Assembly (NCBI GenBank): GCA_023140905.1
Contig: JAGLKS010000028.1
Coordinates: 1 to 8,462 of the forward strand
DNA: 8,462 bases
Direction: 5' to 3'
Source: Alphaproteobacteria bacterium
GTDB taxonomy: Bacteria > Pseudomonadota > Alphaproteobacteria > Micavibrionales > Micavibrionaceae
Shown: in pieces, positions 6,987 through 8,462 of the stretch
Layout of the letters: the number at the start of each line of letters is the position of its first letter
Numbering within the stretch: position 1 is the stretch's first letter
Position numbers and translations under genes: made by a program
Notes under the pieces: generated by a model
Database searches by the model: none
The model's input: the letters and a program-made list of their open reading frames with translations, nothing else
What the model was told of the DNA's origin: nothing

Positions 6987-7320
6987 GGTTATTACCCCTT
7001 TCATAGTCTGCAAGATATTCCTTTGCTTTTGTAATTATCCTTTTTTGGTCACGCTTTGTTGAGCCAGCCAAAAGCAAAACAACCCTATCGCCAACGATAC
7101 TATAATAAATTCTAAGCCCTGCCCCGTGCCGCTCTCGCATTTCAAATAGTCCTTTGGCTCCCTTAATACTCTTAAAGTCTCCAAAGTGGCCAAATTTTGC
7201 CCTTTCTAAACGCGTAAACACTTTGGTTTGCGCTTTAGCGTCCTTTAGGTTGTTAAGCCACTTCTGAAAAGGAACTTCTCCTTTTTCCGTTGTATAGGAT
7301 TCTATTTCGTATCTCTTCAT
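6979..7320 (-). CDS. HigB/RelE-superfamily toxin (Gp49-like killer protein)
   Basis: A 113-residue toxin of the Gp49-like addiction module killer family (the group described by TIGR02683), within the RelE/ParE superfamily; relatives are mostly ribosome-dependent mRNA interferases. Visible features are the PFQKWLNNLKDAKAQTKV helix region (17-34), GLFEMRERHGAGLRIYYS (57-74) with basic residues Arg62, Arg64 and Arg70, the strand VVLLLAGSTKRDQKR, and the end AKEYLADY. A GTG at 7338 would add six residues, but it lies in the spacer of the promoter. The ATG at 7320 also matches where family members usually begin. Between the -10 box and this ATG there are only 6 bases and no clear ribosome site, so the mRNA is probably leaderless. 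It is followed by its antitoxin with an 8-base overlap. Confidence 0.9.
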   Translation of the reverse strand: MKRYEIESYTTEKGEVPFQKWLNNLKDAKAQTKVFTRLERAKFGHFGDFKSIKGAKGLFEMRERHGAGLRIYYSIVGDRVVLLLAGSTKRDQKRIITKAKEYLADYERGNNHD

Positions 7321-7326
7321 GCCTAT

Positions 7327-7355
7327 AGTGTAACCCACAAGTTACGCTTAGTCAA
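7327..7355 (-). promoter_or_regulatory. sigma70-type promoter and operator of the toxin-antitoxin operon
   Basis: On the minus strand TTGACT (7355-7350) is followed, after exactly 17 bases, by TACACT (7332-7327), a good -35/-10 pair. Transcription would start at about 7320, the A of the toxin ATG. An inverted repeat GTAAC-N6-GTTAC (7330-7345), extendable to 7327-7348 with one mismatch, lies between and over the boxes and is a likely antitoxin operator for autorepression. Confidence 0.7.
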
Positions 7356-7374
7356 CCCCTGACAATGACTTTTA

Positions 7375-7478
7375 ATGCCAAATAGGGTGGCGTGTCCCCT
7401 GCCCTGTTAAACACCTTGAATAACGTCTTTAAAGCATCGTGTGACACTAAGACAAATAGGGTTTGTTCTATTTGGCAT
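7375..7478. promoter_or_regulatory. inverted TATTTGGCAT box pair in the divergent control region
   Basis: ATGCCAAATA (7375-7384) and TATTTGGCAT (7469-7478) are perfect inverted copies, 94 bases centre to centre. A further CAAATAG at 7453-7459 faces CTATTTG (7468-7474) across 8 bases, forming a local palindrome. One box lies upstream of the toxin-antitoxin -35; the other overlaps the -35 of a plus-strand promoter candidate. This could be a regulator's binding sites; no regulator is known. Confidence 0.4.
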
Positions 7479-7499
7479 AGGAATAGCTCTGTTTACATT
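7472..7499 (+). promoter_or_regulatory. candidate promoter for the ardC transcript
   Basis: TTGGCA (7472-7477), a 16-base spacer and TACATT (7494-7499) resemble a sigma70 promoter, with start at about 7506. It would give an ardC leader of about 330 bases. The -35 overlaps the CAAATAG/CTATTTG palindrome, so it could be repressed. Confidence 0.35.
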
Positions 7500-7564
7500 C
7501 ACATTTCAACGTACCGGTGGTTCGAGGATAAGGAAACAGGGGCACATTTAAAAGGTCGCTAGAA

Positions 7565-7627
7565 ATGGTATGGAGTGCGACTAACCATTTACACCAAACT
7601 GAAAATCAAATGTCATTTTTACTTTAA
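7565..7627 (+). CDS. possible 20-residue leader peptide
   Basis: The frame MVWSATNHLHQTENQMSFLL has AAAAGG (7550-7555) 9 bases before its ATG and stops 3 bases before the GC-rich hairpin at 7631. Its ATG lies inside the left arm of AAATGGT (7563-7569) / ACCATTT (7584-7590). Position suggests an attenuation-type leader, but a frame this short can be chance. Confidence 0.2.
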   Translation: MVWSATNHLHQTENQMSFLL

Positions 7628-7630
7628 TCA

Positions 7631-7650
7631 GCCGCCTTTTGGCGGTTTTG
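7631..7650 (+). terminator. intrinsic-terminator-like hairpin / possible attenuator
   Basis: GCCGCC (7631-7636) pairs with GGCGGT (7641-7646) around a TTTT loop; the T-run after it is short (TTTT, then GCTTT). It lies between the candidate promoter at 7472 and ardC, so it either ends a short RNA or attenuates ardC expression. Confidence 0.45.
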
Positions 7651-7669
7651 CTTTAGGGAGTTCCCCCTC

Positions 7670-7817
7670 GCGCCCGCAACAAAAATAGTCATAGCCGTGG
7701 CTCACTTTGTTGCGCCCGCACCAAGACTATAACGATTTTTATTGCACTTGCTCATCCCCCATTCGCCATGCGGCAAGGGTTTATGACGCGCCCTGAAAAG
7801 GGCTTTCAAAAAACCCT
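7670..7817 (+). promoter_or_regulatory. structured region upstream of ardC (pseudoknot and GAAA hairpin candidates)
   Basis: CGCAACAAA (7675-7683) pairs with TTTGTTGCG (7706-7714). ATAGTC in its loop (7685-7690) can pair with GACTAT downstream (7725-7730), an H-type pseudoknot. The GCGCCCGCA motif is directly repeated at 7670-7678 and 7712-7720. Further on, AGGGTTT (7776-7782) pairs with AAACCCT (7811-7817) and encloses GCCCT-GAAA-AGGGC (7790-7803), a perfect stem with a GNRA tetraloop. It may be an RNA leader, a single-stranded-DNA promoter, or part of a transfer origin. Apart from these elements, the region 7356-7839 holds no long reading frame. Confidence 0.4.
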
Positions 7818-7839
7818 AGAAACAAAGGCAGGCAAAGCA

Positions 7840-8462
7840 ATGAAAACGAAACAACGTAATGATGTATATCAGGAAGTAACAAACATGATTATTGAAGCAC
7901 TGGAAAAAAGCGTTAGACCTTGGGCAAAGCCTTGGAATGGTGGCTATACAGAGGGACGGATTGTTATGCCGTTGCGCCATAATGGGGAAGCATACAAAGG
8001 TATCAATGTTTTGATTTTATGGTCACTTTCAATTAAAAAGGGTTATCAGTCTGCCCATTGGATGACATACAGACAGGCTACAGAATTAGGCGGACAAGTA
8101 AAGAAAGGCGCAAAAGCCGCCCCTGTATTTTATGCAGGTAAATTATTGGTTGAGGATGAAAGCCAAAACAGTGAGGAAGAAGAGAAATTTATTCATTACA
8201 TGAAATCCTATCGGGTTTTTAATGTTGAACAAATAGAAGGCTTACCAGAAAATTACTATTTAAAGCCGGAACAGCCGCCAGAGCTGGAAGAAATGGAACG
8301 TTTGCCATTAGCTGATAGCTTTATTGTTGGCACCGGCGCAGATATTCGCCATGGAGGAGATAGAGCGTTTCATAGCTTTTGTGGTGATTTCATTCAAATG
8401 CCCTATATGGAAGCCTTTAAAACAAATCATAGTTATTATGCAACTGTATTGCATGAGCTTAC
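7840..8462 (+). CDS. ardC: ArdC-like antirestriction protein (partial, 5' part)
   Basis: The first 207 residues are present; the gene runs off the right edge. The N-terminal ArdC domain (about 8-130; formerly DUF1738, a single-stranded-DNA-binding fold) shows PWAKPWNGG, AYKGINVLILW, WMTYRQATELGGQVKKGAKA and YRVFNVEQIEGLP in the expected order. A zincin-like metallopeptidase domain starts near residue 155 (GADIRHGGDRAFHSFCGDFI). The window ends in VLHEL, the first part of the expected HExxH zinc motif. ArdC proteins are carried by plasmids and integrative elements and are thought to protect incoming DNA from restriction during establishment. The start ATG follows GGCAGG (7828-7833) by 6 bases. 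The structured region upstream is probably its leader or control region. Confidence 0.9.
   Translation, partial: MKTKQRNDVYQEVTNMIIEALEKSVRPWAKPWNGGYTEGRIVMPLRHNGEAYKGINVLILWSLSIKKGYQSAHWMTYRQATELGGQVKKGAKAAPVFYAGKLLVEDESQNSEEEEKFIHYMKSYRVFNVEQIEGLPENYYLKPEQPPELEEMERLPLADSFIVGTGADIRHGGDRAFHSFCGDFIQMPYMEAFKTNHSYYATVLHEL

Noticed and set aside
6814..7062. Plus-strand 82-codon frame opposite the antitoxin
   Set aside because: It lies antisense to two well-supported overlapping genes and has no family resemblance.
7510..7530. GGTTCGA resembling a tRNA T-arm (attachment site remnant)
   Set aside because: The surrounding bases cannot form the T stem and the loop does not fit the consensus; no other tRNA parts are present.
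7500..7600. Possible insertion-sequence end
   Set aside because: The GGGGCACATTTAAAAGGTCG stretch looked IS-like, but there is no matching inverted end, target duplication or transposase in the window.

Overview
The window is an AT-rich accessory region of a Gram-negative bacterium. The lipoprotein signal, the Sec signal peptides and the Rickettsia 17-kDa-antigen-like glycine-zipper lipoprotein fit an alphaproteobacterium, but the exact lineage cannot be read from the sequence. A HigBA-type toxin-antitoxin pair and an ArdC-type antirestriction gene on the right point to a plasmid, integrative element or genomic island.

Layout. (1) Positions 3-161 hold the 3' end of an unrecognised gene, followed by a weak A/T-stem terminator candidate. 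(2) Positions 314-6614 hold five co-directional genes with little or no space between them, probably one operon: a glycine-zipper lipoprotein; a secreted, basic, proline-rich protein ending in an LHH-type HNH/Endonuclease VII nuclease domain; a SUKH (SMI1/KNR4) protein, the expected immunity partner; and two exported proteins that share a nearly identical 133-residue N-terminal module on different C-terminal parts (a coiled/TPR-like body in one; five Sel1 repeats plus an unrecognised Cys/His-containing domain in the other). (3) A bidirectional terminator at 6654-6676 separates this operon from a convergent HigB/HigA-like toxin-antitoxin pair. That pair is read from a good sigma70-type promoter whose -10 box lies so close to the toxin ATG that the mRNA should be leaderless. 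(4) About 480 bases between the toxin-antitoxin promoter and ardC lack a long gene but are rich in structure: paired TATTTGGCAT boxes, a plus-strand promoter candidate, a 20-codon leader ORF ending just before a terminator-like hairpin, a possible pseudoknot, and a nested stem with a GAAA tetraloop. (5) The window ends inside an ArdC gene, just where its HExxH zinc motif begins.

How the genes may work together. The most interesting unit is the lipoprotein / LHH nuclease / SUKH cassette. It looks like a compact polymorphic-toxin locus in which a Sec-exported nuclease with a disordered basic N-terminal half is protected against by a cytoplasmic immunity protein translated from the next frame. 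The following Sel1/TPR proteins may be accessory envelope factors; their shared module suggests recent duplication and domain shuffling. No dedicated secretion apparatus is visible, so the delivery route is open. The toxin-antitoxin pair and ArdC are typical maintenance and establishment functions of mobile DNA.
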